From contig CACGWW010000001.1 in the NCBI GenBank assembly GCA_902576905.1, forward strand, positions 247,001 to 311,000: 64,000 bases of DNA. The letters are read 5' to 3'. This DNA comes from an uncultured Alphaproteobacteria bacterium. Its GTDB lineage: Bacteria > Pseudomonadota > Alphaproteobacteria > Rhodobacterales > Rhodobacteraceae. The first letter of the stretch is position 1. Every line of letters starts with the position of its first letter. Shown here piece by piece: positions 52,047-61,342 of this stretch. The position numbers were made by a program, and so were the translations under genes. The notes beneath the pieces were generated by a model. That model did not search any database. It saw nothing but the letters and a program-made list of their open reading frames with translations, and was not told the DNA's origin.

Positions 52047-52203
52047 CTTGCGTGTCTTTTAATTAGTTGGATTTAAGTAGTGTAGGAACTTTGTCACAGT
52101 TTAACCACTGAAAAACTACCGAGGCGTTAATATATTGCCTTGGATACTTAATTAGCATATCTTGTGTCTAGTACTCTATCAACAACAATATAAGGAGAAA
52201 TTG

Positions 52204-53526
52204 ATGAGTAATTCAAATATAAATAGTCAATACGCAGATCCAAATATGACACCACCATTAGGAGAAGCTAGCGCCTTGGGACTTCAACACGTCCTTGCTA
52301 TGTTTGCTTCTAATGTTACTCCATCGGTAATAGTGGCTGGTGCTGCAGGATTGGCATTTGGAGGAGCAGAGCAGATCTATTTAATTCAAATGGCTATGCT
52401 TTTTGCCGGTATAGCAACACTATTTCAAACAGTCGGTTTTGGACCAGTGGGTGCAAGGCTACCTATCATGCAAGGAACTAGCTTTGCTTTTGTGGGCGTA
52501 TTAGCAGGTATTGCCGCAACCCAAGGTCTATCCGTTGCATTAACATCCTGTATAATAGGAGGTGTAATTCACTTTCTACTTGGTGCTGTAATTAAAGACA
52601 TCAGGTGGCTATTTCCACCACTAGTTACGGGGCTAGTTATCCTAGCAATTGGCCTTTATTTAATTCCAGTTGCAATCAAGTATGCCGCTGGAGGCGCCGC
52701 AAAATTCCAAATGGAAGCGGAAAGCTTTGGCTCTCTAATGCATTGGAGTGTAGCAGGTGCTGTTGTAATTGTCGCATTGATATGTAAGTTTTTTGGGAAA
52801 GGCTTAATATCGAATGCGGCTGTATTAATTGGTATAATAGCTGGTTACATCCTTGCCTTTGCGCAAGGAATGGTCAACTTTGCACCCGTAGCTAAAGCGA
52901 GTTGGTTTTCCGGCCTCACACCATTACCTTATGGCTTTGAATTCAGTCTCGGTGCTGTAATCGCAGTTACATTGGTTTGTATCGTTTCTGCGATAGAGAC
53001 AGTCGGAGACACATCAGCAACTACAAAGGCTGGGGCAGGTAGAGAAGCAACCGATAAAGAAATTTCAGGTGCAACATATGCCGATGGACTGGGTAGCGCT
53101 GTAGCGGGAGTTTTTGGAGGGTTACCAAATACCTCATTTAGCCAAAACGTCGGTATAGTAGGTATGACAGGGGTTATGTCTCGTCATGTAGTGACAATTG
53201 GAGCAATAGTTTTGGTTGTCTGTGGCCTGATTCCAAAAATAGGTGCAATTATAGCCTCTATGCCACTTCCAGTATTAGGCGGCGGTGTTATAGTTATGTT
53301 CGGAATGGTGGCAGCAGCCGGCCTAAATGTATTAAGTGAAGTTAAACTTAATAGAAGAAATATGGTTATAATCGCTGTTTCATTGGCTGTAGGGTTAGGC
53401 TTGAATTTAGTACCTTCCGCGGTTCAATATCTTCCAGGTGTAGTAAAAGTGTTAGCTACTTCAGCTGTCGCACCAACAGCTATAGTCGCAGTCATACTTA
53501 ATTTAGTTTTACCAGAGGAAGACTAA
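52204..53526 (+). CDS. NCS2 family uracil-xanthine / purine permease
   Basis: GLQHVLAMFASNVTPSVIVAGAAGL, ETVGDTSATTKAG, GLPNTSFSQNVGIVGMTGV. Confidence 0.93.
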   Translation: MSNSNINSQYADPNMTPPLGEASALGLQHVLAMFASNVTPSVIVAGAAGLAFGGAEQIYLIQMAMLFAGIATLFQTVGFGPVGARLPIMQGTSFAFVGVLAGIAATQGLSVALTSCIIGGVIHFLLGAVIKDIRWLFPPLVTGLVILAIGLYLIPVAIKYAAGGAAKFQMEAESFGSLMHWSVAGAVVIVALICKFFGKGLISNAAVLIGIIAGYILAFAQGMVNFAPVAKASWFSGLTPLPYGFEFSLGAVIAVTLVCIVSAIETVGDTSATTKAGAGREATDKEISGATYADGLGSAVAGVFGGLPNTSFSQNVGIVGMTGVMSRHVVTIGAIVLVVCGLIPKIGAIIASMPLPVLGGGVIVMFGMVAAAGLNVLSEVKLNRRNMVIIAVSLAVGLGLNLVPSAVQYLPGVVKVLATSAVAPTAIVAVILNLVLPEED

Positions 53527-53534
53527 AATCGAAA

Positions 53535-53565
53535 AATAAGGGCAGTAGTAAATACTGCCCTTATT
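53535..53565. terminator. bidirectional rho-independent terminator
   Basis: AATAAGGGCAGTA-GTAAA-TACTGCCCTTATT, perfect 13-bp arms between convergent genes. Confidence 0.88.
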
Positions 53566-53595
53566 ACTTAAAAAAATGGCTTAGATACTAGCTGA

Positions 53596-54057
53596 TCATT
53601 GCTTCCATCGAGCACTTTCATATCCTTTACCACTGTTAGCTATAATAGAATTTTCATGGGCCTCCAGTAAAAAATCTAAGTTTAAATCGCAGTTTTTGTA
53701 GCCTTCGCTAATCACATTGAAATACTTTCTAGATGGTGGAGCAATGCCATATTTTCCAACCATAATATAGGTCATTGCTGTCACCTGAGTGGCATCTAAT
53801 ATGACATTTAATTCCTTCTTATCGTATAACTGTGGATAGTCTTCATAAATATCCAGAGCTTTTTCACACTCCTCAGTGATTTGAAAAACTCCTACAGGTA
53901 CATGTTTACCTAAATCTTTTTCAATAGTAGCGACCGACTTAAATATTAGTCTCCAGTCTTTCAGCATTGTATTTCCCAGATATCTTGCATCGGGGCACCT
54001 GTCCGCCATTTGTCGATGGTTTAAATTCGATCCGTATGCCAAATATATTTTTGTCAA
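53596..54057 (-). CDS. gamma-glutamylcyclotransferase family protein
   Basis: KIYLAYGSNLNHRQMADRCPDARYLG. Confidence 0.88.
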   Translation of the reverse strand: MTKIYLAYGSNLNHRQMADRCPDARYLGNTMLKDWRLIFKSVATIEKDLGKHVPVGVFQITEECEKALDIYEDYPQLYDKKELNVILDATQVTAMTYIMVGKYGIAPPSRKYFNVISEGYKNCDLNLDFLLEAHENSIIANSGKGYESARWKQ

Positions 54058-54162
54058 CTATTTCTCCTAATGAAGACATTTATTGGTCTATCATGAATAG
54101 GAAATTACGAGTAGTATTATTACCAACTAATAGTATTTATTGTTATAAAGGGAGTTCTCTAA

Positions 54163-54395
54163 TGGTTGACCAGATGTGGGGTTTATTCCTATATTCTGTA
54201 GTAAGTGGCATTGGGTTCGATGTATCGCATTCTATTAGTGATCTGAATCGATCCTATCTAACAAAAAATGCATGTGTTGAAGCTGCAAAATCACTGAATA
54301 AAAAACCGAATCGTGATAAACAAATTGGGCTTGATAACGGTGTTAGCCTCCGTTACGTCTGTCTACTAAAGCCTAGCAAGGATCCTACTACTTAG
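54163..54395 (+). CDS. small hypothetical protein
   Basis: ATG 54163 MVDQMWGLFLYSVVSGIGFDVSHSISDLNRS...; part of longer open frame 53967-54395 that overlaps the ggct gene antisense. Confidence 0.35.
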
Positions 54396-54450
54396 AAAAT
54401 TTACTGTAAGAAAAAAAGCAATTTTTTAGATTTTTCAATGAGATAGTGCC

Positions 54451-54471
54451 TGTGGATAAAATTGTTGATAA
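54451..54471 (+). promoter_or_regulatory. DnaA-box-like pair
   Basis: TGTGGATAA (complement of consensus TTATCCACA) and TGTTGATAA (one mismatch) 12 nt apart in an AT-rich intergenic region. Confidence 0.4.
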
Positions 54472-54677
54472 AAAAGCTATTGACTTGACCAGTTAAATTA
54501 AAGCCTTTTTTTGAGTTTGACTGAGAATCAGTAGCAAATTTCTAAGTTATTGATTTAAAGCACTTTTTTTATCTTTTATGTCTTTTTGTGAGGATTATTT
54601 TTTAAAAATATCTTTTTGAGCACGATTCTAAACCGTCGTGGACAAAACGAATCAAACATAAAAGTTTTCTTTTATTA

Positions 54678-55745
54678 TTATAGTTGATAATTCGGTGTTG
54701 ACAGTGATATTTTTTTCTCGTCATCAGTCATTTCTTCAGGAATTTCTTCAAAAAGGGGTGAAGACAGATACCTTTCTCCAGTATCAGGCAACATACACAA
54801 AATACTTGAGTCAGGTGGGGCATCTTTTGCAACTTCCATAGCAATTGCAAATGTTGAACCTCCCGATATTCCTGTAATAATTCCTTCCGCTCGCGCTAAT
54901 CTTTTTGCCCATGTAATTCCTTGCTCACCGGAAACGGGAAGCAACTTGTCAAAATAGTTATTATCTATGGCCTCCTGCAGAACAAATGGTATAAAATCTG
55001 GTGTCCACCCCTGGATCAAATGGGGATTCCAAGAAGAGTGACTTGTAGCTGGTGTATTGTCGGAATGTCTATCTTGCTTCAATTCACTCCCAATCAAAGC
55101 TGCGTTTTCCGGCTCGGTTAAAATTATTTTGGTTCCAGGACTTTTTTCTCTTAATACCCGTCCCACACCGGAAACAGTTCCTCCAGTACCATACCCACTA
55201 ACCCAATAATCCAATCCAACATCCGAGAAGTCGTTCAAAATCTCTTGTGCTGTGGTATTTTGATGTATTTCTGCATTTGCTTCTGTTTCAAATTGTTGTG
55301 CAAAAAACCATCCATTTTTTTCGGCCAGCTCTTTTGCCTTATTATACATTCCAAAACCCTTTTCGGCTCTGGGCGTCAAAACAACTTTGGCACCCAAATA
55401 TCTCATAATTTTCCTTCGCTCTATCGAAAAACTGTCTGCCATAGTCACGACAAGCGGATAGCCCCTAGCCGCACACACCATTGCTAATCCGATACCCGTG
55501 TTGCCACTTGTTGCTTCGACTACTGTTTGGCCTGGCTTGAGCAAGCCTTTTTGCTCAGCATTTTCTATAATACTTATTGCTAGACGGTCCTTGACTGAAC
55601 TGGCGGGATTAAAAAACTCAGCTTTGACATACATATTTACATGCTTGGGTGCTAGAGTATTTATTCTTATGCAAGGCGTATCCCCTATAGTTTCTGTTAC
55701 GCTCTCATAAAGCTTGCTTTTTCCTTTAGTTGTTCGCTTTTCCAA
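54678..55745 (-). CDS. cysK: cysteine synthase A family PLP enzyme
   Basis: NPASSVKDRLAISIIENAEQKG, VEATSGNTGIGLAMVCAARGYPLV, GYGTGGTVSGVGR. Confidence 0.9.
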   Translation of the reverse strand: MEKRTTKGKSKLYESVTETIGDTPCIRINTLAPKHVNMYVKAEFFNPASSVKDRLAISIIENAEQKGLLKPGQTVVEATSGNTGIGLAMVCAARGYPLVVTMADSFSIERRKIMRYLGAKVVLTPRAEKGFGMYNKAKELAEKNGWFFAQQFETEANAEIHQNTTAQEILNDFSDVGLDYWVSGYGTGGTVSGVGRVLREKSPGTKIILTEPENAALIGSELKQDRHSDNTPATSHSSWNPHLIQGWTPDFIPFVLQEAIDNNYFDKLLPVSGEQGITWAKRLARAEGIITGISGGSTFAIAMEVAKDAPPDSSILCMLPDTGERYLSSPLFEEIPEEMTDDEKKISLSTPNYQL

Positions 55746-55763
55746 TTTTTCCTCCGTTTGATA

Positions 55764-57068
55764 TTATCTTTCGTCAATTACTCTTACAGCCTTTCCTTCC
55801 GACCTTGGCACCGAGCCTTTTTTTCCAACATTTACCTCAATGCTTAACCCCATGATGTCCTTTACACGTTTTTTCAGGTTAGCAGACAAATTTTCCACAT
55901 AGGATTGTTCCACATCTTCTGACTTGTAGTGCTCAGTATACACTATCATCTTGTCCATCCTTCCATCCTTAATCAGTTTAATTTGAAAATGAGGGGATAA
56001 ACTATCTATTTTTAATAATTGTTCCTCAATTTGCGTGGGGAAAATATTTACTCCTCTAATTATCATCATATCATCGCTACGGCCGGTTATTTTTTCCATC
56101 CTGCGCATAGACCGCGCGGTACCCTTCATCAATTTTGTTAAATCCTTGGTCCTGTATCTAATTATAGGAAAGGCCTCTTTACACAAAGATGTAAAAACCA
56201 ACTCACCTTTCTCCCCATCCTCTAAAACATTTTCAGTTTCCACATTGATTATCTCTGGATAAAAATAATCTTCCCAAACGTGTAAACCGTCTTTTGACTC
56301 AACACACTCATTAGCCACTCCCGGTCCAAGTACCTCTGATAGTCCATAAATATCGACTGCATGCATATCAAATTGCGACTCAATCTCGCGACGCATAGAG
56401 TTTGTCCAAGGCTCAGCTCCGAAAATACCAACTTCCAATGAAGATTTCTTAGGGTCTAAACCCTGTGCTTTGAATTCATCTAAAATAGATAGAATGTAAG
56501 AGGGTGTAACGGTTATAGCTTTAGGCATAAAATCGTTGATCAGCTGTACTTGTCTTGCTGTCATACCACCAGAAACTGGGATAACCGTTAATCCCATTTT
56601 TTCAGCCCCTCCATGCAAGCCCAGGCCACCAGTAAACAGCCCATAACCATATGCATTATGAAGCATATCTCCCTTTTTCATGCCCGAGGCACGTAGACAT
56701 CGCTCAATTAAGTGCTCCCACATTTCCAAATCATTTTTCGTGTAAGCAACAACTGTCGGTTTTCCTGTGGTGCCGGATGAAGCATGTATTCTAGCAATAT
56801 CCTTTAATTTGTGTGCAAACATATTAAATGGATAGTTCTTTCTAAGATCTTCTTTTGTTGTAAATGGGAATAGCTTTATATCCTCCAAATATTTCAAATC
56901 ACTAGGATGAATTCCGATTTCATCGTATTTTTTTTTGTAAAATGCAACGTTCTTATAGGCGTGATAGACAGACCACTTTAATCTAACAAGTTGTAGGGCT
57001 TTTATTTCGTCAATAGATGCAATCTCGATTGGTTCCAATTCGTGTTTTTTTGGAGTTAAATCCCTCAT
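55764..57068 (-). CDS. paaK: phenylacetate-CoA ligase
   Basis: RIHASSGTTGKPTVVAYTKNDLEMW, YGLSEVLGPGVANEC, RSDDMMIIRGVNIFPTQIEEQLL. Confidence 0.94.
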   Translation of the reverse strand: MRDLTPKKHELEPIEIASIDEIKALQLVRLKWSVYHAYKNVAFYKKKYDEIGIHPSDLKYLEDIKLFPFTTKEDLRKNYPFNMFAHKLKDIARIHASSGTTGKPTVVAYTKNDLEMWEHLIERCLRASGMKKGDMLHNAYGYGLFTGGLGLHGGAEKMGLTVIPVSGGMTARQVQLINDFMPKAITVTPSYILSILDEFKAQGLDPKKSSLEVGIFGAEPWTNSMRREIESQFDMHAVDIYGLSEVLGPGVANECVESKDGLHVWEDYFYPEIINVETENVLEDGEKGELVFTSLCKEAFPIIRYRTKDLTKLMKGTARSMRRMEKITGRSDDMMIIRGVNIFPTQIEEQLLKIDSLSPHFQIKLIKDGRMDKMIVYTEHYKSEDVEQSYVENLSANLKKRVKDIMGLSIEVNVGKKGSVPRSEGKAVRVIDER

Positions 57069-57072
57069 TCAT

Positions 57073-57498
57073 TTATTCCTTAAAGTTTTGCCCACCGATC
57101 GTTCTTGAAAGTCCTCTGAACTCGGCTATTTTCTGTTTCTTGTTATTAAAAACGGAAACATCATAAATCCCTGATCGGCCAGTTCGACTAACCTCTCTAG
57201 CCTTTGCTATCAGCTTTTCACCTTTTTGCGCGGGCGCTATAAAAGTAATCATATTATTTTGGGCAACTGCCGCTTGATTATAGCTGTTACAGGCAAACGC
57301 AAAAGCACTGTCTGCAAGGGTAAAAATAAATCCTCCGTGGCAAATGTCGTGCCCATTGAGGTGTTTCTGCTTTACAATTAAACTTAAATCAGCTTTTCCA
57401 GGGGCTATGCTTTCTATTTTTATTCCAATTCCCTTAGAAGCTTTATCTTTCTTCCACATTGTCTCTGCAGATTTTTTTGCTCGTTCTAAAGGCGTCAT
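57073..57498 (-). CDS. paaI: hydroxyphenylacetyl-CoA thioesterase PaaI
   Basis: NGHDICHGGFIFTLADSAFAFACNSYN; start chosen at MTPLERAKK (listed ORF begins 57618). Confidence 0.88.
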   Translation of the reverse strand: MTPLERAKKSAETMWKKDKASKGIGIKIESIAPGKADLSLIVKQKHLNGHDICHGGFIFTLADSAFAFACNSYNQAAVAQNNMITFIAPAQKGEKLIAKAREVSRTGRSGIYDVSVFNNKKQKIAEFRGLSRTIGGQNFKE

Positions 57499-57663
57499 AC
57501 CACCATTCCATTGTATCGAAAATTGGACTTGCGTTAGATTAACATTAGATAAAATGTTAACACAATTTTTTTTGGTATTATTTTCTGGTTGGTATTGAAG
57601 AGCACCCTTTTTTAACATATAAAATATTTATAATTAACTATATGTAAATGATAGGCAGATATT

Positions 57664-58635
57664 ATGGCTAAAGAACATAACGAAAAAATAGCTTCTTTAA
57701 AAGAATTTCAGGAAAAAATCGATCGAGATGAAAAAATAGAGCCAAAAGACATTATGCCTGAAGCCTACAGAAAAACATTGATCAGACAAATAGGACAACA
57801 CGCGCATTCAGAGGTTGTGGGTATGCTTCCAGAGGGAAACTGGATCACTCGAGCCCCTACACTTAGAAGAAAGTTATCGCTTTTAGCGAAAGTGCAAGAC
57901 GAAGCAGGTCATGGACTATACCTTTATTGCGCTGCCGAGACTCTTGGAAAATCAAGAATGGAAATGACCCAAGAGCTTTTATCCGGAAAAGCAAAATACT
58001 CATCAATCTTTAATTACCCTACTCCTACATGGGCTGATATTGGTGCCATTGGGTGGCTTGTCGACGGTGCAGCAATAATGAACCAAATTCCCCTTTGCCG
58101 ATGTTCATATGGTCCGTACGCGCGAGCAATGATAAGGATATGCAAGGAAGAAAGTTTCCACCAACGGCAAGGATATGAAATAATGCTTACCCTAGCTAAA
58201 GGAACGAAAGCACAGAAAGAAATGGCACAGAGAGCCTTGAACAGATGGTGGTGGCCAAGTGTTATGATGTTTGGGCCCAGCGATGCTGATAGTCCTAACA
58301 CTGAAAATTCTGTAAAATGGAAAATAAAGAGATACACAAACGATGAGCTACGGCAGAAATTCGTGGATGCTATCGTTCCTCAGGCCGAAAAAATCGGCCT
58401 TACCGTTCCCGATAAAGATTTGAAGTGGGATAAAAAAAGAAATAATGGCCAAGGTGGCTATGCATATGGAGAAATAAATTGGGACGAGTTTTGGAGAGTA
58501 GTAAGAGGGGATGGTCCGATGAACAATGAAAGGATATCTGCCAAACAAAAAGCTTGGAACGAAGGTAGCTGGGTAAGAGCTGCAGCACATGCACATGCTT
58601 TAAAGAAACAAGTTGCCTTACAGGCTGCTGAATAA
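57664..58635 (+). CDS. paaA: 1,2-phenylacetyl-CoA epoxidase subunit PaaA
   Basis: [43 protein letters not shown]. Confidence 0.95.
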   Translation: MAKEHNEKIASLKEFQEKIDRDEKIEPKDIMPEAYRKTLIRQIGQHAHSEVVGMLPEGNWITRAPTLRRKLSLLAKVQDEAGHGLYLYCAAETLGKSRMEMTQELLSGKAKYSSIFNYPTPTWADIGAIGWLVDGAAIMNQIPLCRCSYGPYARAMIRICKEESFHQRQGYEIMLTLAKGTKAQKEMAQRALNRWWWPSVMMFGPSDADSPNTENSVKWKIKRYTNDELRQKFVDAIVPQAEKIGLTVPDKDLKWDKKRNNGQGGYAYGEINWDEFWRVVRGDGPMNNERISAKQKAWNEGSWVRAAAHAHALKKQVALQAAE

Positions 58636-58927
58636 ATTGGTTAGTGAGGAAAAAGAAACTATCCTCTGGGAGGTATTTATCCAGCCAAAAAATGGCCTGT
58701 CACATCGTCACTGTGGATCAATTCATGCTCCAGACCGCGAAATGGCAATATTATCTGCGAGGAACGTATACAGTCGTAGGGGAGAGGGACAGTCAATTTG
58801 GGTGGTAAGATCTATTGACATAGTATCTTCTGATCCTGATGAGAAAGAGGAAACTTTTAGTTCTGACGATAAAATTTATCGCCATCCCACTTTTTATGAT
58901 GTTCCAGATGATGTAGGTCACATGTAA
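58613..58927 (+). CDS. paaB: 1,2-phenylacetyl-CoA epoxidase subunit PaaB
   Basis: [47 protein letters not shown]. Confidence 0.93.
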   Translation: MPYRLLNKLVSEEKETILWEVFIQPKNGLSHRHCGSIHAPDREMAILSARNVYSRRGEGQSIWVVRSIDIVSSDPDEKEETFSSDDKIYRHPTFYDVPDDVGHM

Positions 58928-59694
58928 TGAAAAGTAATATGGCCGATATGGTTTTTGAAGGTCTACTGAGAATAGCTGATGACAATCTAATATTAGGCCA
59001 TAGAACATCAGAATGGTGTGGACATGCCCCCACGCTCGAAGAAGATCTTGCACTGCCAAATATCGCTCTGGACTTAATTGGACACGCGCAAACATTGTAC
59101 TGCTTGGCGTGTGAAATAAATTCAAGATATAAAAATGAGGATCAATTAGCGTTCCTGCGACTCGAGCATGAATATAAAAATTTATTGCTTGTTGAGCAGG
59201 AAAACGGCGATTTTGGAAATACTGTCTTACGCCTTTTCTATTTTTCTACCTTTATGAAATATTTTTGGGAGAAAGTGAAAATTGAATGTTGCTATACAAA
59301 GCTAAAGGAATTCTCGGAGAAGGCATTTTTGGAAACTTCCTATCATTCAAAATACGCGTCTCAATGGGTTGTCACGCTGGGCGATGGCACAGATGAAAGC
59401 AATTTAAAAATGTCTAACGCTATTGCAAACTTAGAACCTTTCTTAGGAGAACTTTTTAATAATGACGATTTTACTGAAATGTGCTCGCAAAATGATTTCC
59501 TTCCCGAACCAACATCAATATTTGACAGTTGGAAAAATGAAGTTAAGGGTATTCTACAAAAAGGGAATTTAAATTTTCCAGACATTATTTTAAAAAAAAG
59601 AGGTGGACGGAAAGGTGAACATAGTGAGGCATTTGGTTACTTACTTTCAGACCTACAATATATGCAAAGAGCGTATCCAAACTCAAGTTGGTGA
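58927..59694 (+). CDS. paaC: 1,2-phenylacetyl-CoA epoxidase subunit PaaC
   Basis: ADDNLILGHRTSEWCGHAPTLEEDLALPNIALDLIGHAQTLY. Confidence 0.93.
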   Translation: MKSNMADMVFEGLLRIADDNLILGHRTSEWCGHAPTLEEDLALPNIALDLIGHAQTLYCLACEINSRYKNEDQLAFLRLEHEYKNLLLVEQENGDFGNTVLRLFYFSTFMKYFWEKVKIECCYTKLKEFSEKAFLETSYHSKYASQWVVTLGDGTDESNLKMSNAIANLEPFLGELFNNDDFTEMCSQNDFLPEPTSIFDSWKNEVKGILQKGNLNFPDIILKKRGGRKGEHSEAFGYLLSDLQYMQRAYPNSSW

Positions 59695-59696
59695 AT

Positions 59697-60179
59697 ATGG
59701 AAAAAGGCACTGAAAAAGCATGGGATGTCTTAAAAGACTTGACCGATCCTGAATTACCCTTCCTAACATTAGACGATTTGGGAGTAATCAGAGAAATTAA
59801 GCGCAACGACAAAAACCATGTGGTTACTATTGCTCCAACCTATATTGGATGCCCAGCTATTTCAGTCATTGAGGAAAAGATTGCCAGTGAATTAAAAAAG
59901 ATAGGTATATCAGCCATAATTGAAAAGTCATTTTCGCCACCATGGAGCTCAGATTGGATTTCTGAAAATGGGAGGAAAAAAATGGAGAAGTTTGGAATCT
60001 CACCCCCACACCCTAGGAAGGCAGATACTGTTGGTGAACCCTTATTAAAAGATGTCAAGTGTCCACAATGTACATCTTATAGAACCGAAAAGGTATCTGA
60101 ATTTGGCTCAACAGCATGCAAGTCACTATATAGATGCTTGGATTGCAAAGAACCCTTTGATCATTTTAAGTGTGTTTAA
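59697..60179 (+). CDS. paaD: phenylacetate degradation protein PaaD
   Basis: DLTDPELPFLTLDDLGVIREI, APTYIGCPAI, CPQC...CKSLYRCLDCKEPFDHFKC. Confidence 0.92.
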   Translation: MEKGTEKAWDVLKDLTDPELPFLTLDDLGVIREIKRNDKNHVVTIAPTYIGCPAISVIEEKIASELKKIGISAIIEKSFSPPWSSDWISENGRKKMEKFGISPPHPRKADTVGEPLLKDVKCPQCTSYRTEKVSEFGSTACKSLYRCLDCKEPFDHFKCV

Positions 60180-61244
60180 ATGGTCAAACAAACATTTTAC
60201 GATCTTAAAATAAACTCAATCAAGAGAGAGACAGCGGGCAGCAGTAGAATAAAATTTAGTCTACCCAACTCTCTGCATGAGAAATTTGATCATAAACCTG
60301 GTCAATATATCAGTGTCAGATTCAATATGAAAAAAGACGACCACACTAGAACCTATTCCATCAGTTCTGAACCCAATAAAAACTTTATTGAGATAGGCGT
60401 CAAACATATAAAAAATGGTATGTTTTCAGAATTTCTTAAAACAAAAAAAATAGAGGATGTAGTCCAAATATCTAACCCAGATGGTAGTTTTGTTGTTAAT
60501 AGCGAAAACGCAAATCATCTCCTACTCATAGCGGCTGGATCAGGGATTACTCCAATTATGTCTATCTTAAAGTCTACACTAAGAAGAAATAACAAATCGA
60601 GAATAACACTTTTATACTCAAATAAAACGTACGCCGATATGATGTACAAAACAGAAATACAGGATATAAAAGATAAGTATCTTGATAGGTTTTTAATTTT
60701 TAACTTTTTTTCAAGAGAGATCCAGAGCACAGAATTTCTGAATGGACGAATAACACAAGATAAAATAGCTTATTTGAGCGAAGCAAATCTTATTGATCTG
60801 GAAGATTTAGATCAATGTTTTATTTGTGGACCATTAGATATGACTGAACGCTTGCAATCATATTTAAAAGACAAGGGAGTGGCAGAAAAAAAAATTACGA
60901 CTGAATTATTTTTTGTGGCTAAGGATAAAAATATAGAAGATATTTCCCAAAATTTAGATACTGGGGAGAGTAAAATAGAGCTCCTAATAGACGGAAGTAA
61001 AAAATCTTTTCTTATGAGTAAGAATGACGATTTTATAGATAAAGCTAACCAAAATGGAATTAATGTGCCTTATTCTTGTAAAAACGGCATGTGCGCAACT
61101 TGTAGATGCAAAGTAAGTTCTGGTGAAGCAAGAATGAAAAAGAACTACTCTTTGGAAGAATGGGAAATAAAAAAAGGATTTGTGTTGTCGTGCCAATTAG
61201 AACCAATAGACAAAGAAATATCTCTTGATTTTGACATCATATAA
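60180..61244 (+). CDS. paaE: 1,2-phenylacetyl-CoA epoxidase reductase PaaE
   Basis: FNR-type domain (RTYSISSEP, LLIAAGSGITPIMSIL) and C-terminal 2Fe-2S CKNGMCATCRCKV. Confidence 0.94.
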   Translation: MVKQTFYDLKINSIKRETAGSSRIKFSLPNSLHEKFDHKPGQYISVRFNMKKDDHTRTYSISSEPNKNFIEIGVKHIKNGMFSEFLKTKKIEDVVQISNPDGSFVVNSENANHLLLIAAGSGITPIMSILKSTLRRNNKSRITLLYSNKTYADMMYKTEIQDIKDKYLDRFLIFNFFSREIQSTEFLNGRITQDKIAYLSEANLIDLEDLDQCFICGPLDMTERLQSYLKDKGVAEKKITTELFFVAKDKNIEDISQNLDTGESKIELLIDGSKKSFLMSKNDDFIDKANQNGINVPYSCKNGMCATCRCKVSSGEARMKKNYSLEEWEIKKGFVLSCQLEPIDKEISLDFDII

Positions 61245-61342
61245 ATGACAAATTAAACCCTCTAATCATTACTTAAATTTATTTTCTCAATTACTTGCGT
61301 TTTATAAGATATCACTGTTAATATTCTATTTATCAGGGGGAT

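Noticed and set aside
53967-54162. N-terminal extension of the 54395-ending ORF
   Set aside because: Overlaps the conserved ggct gene antisense; extension has no supporting start signal.
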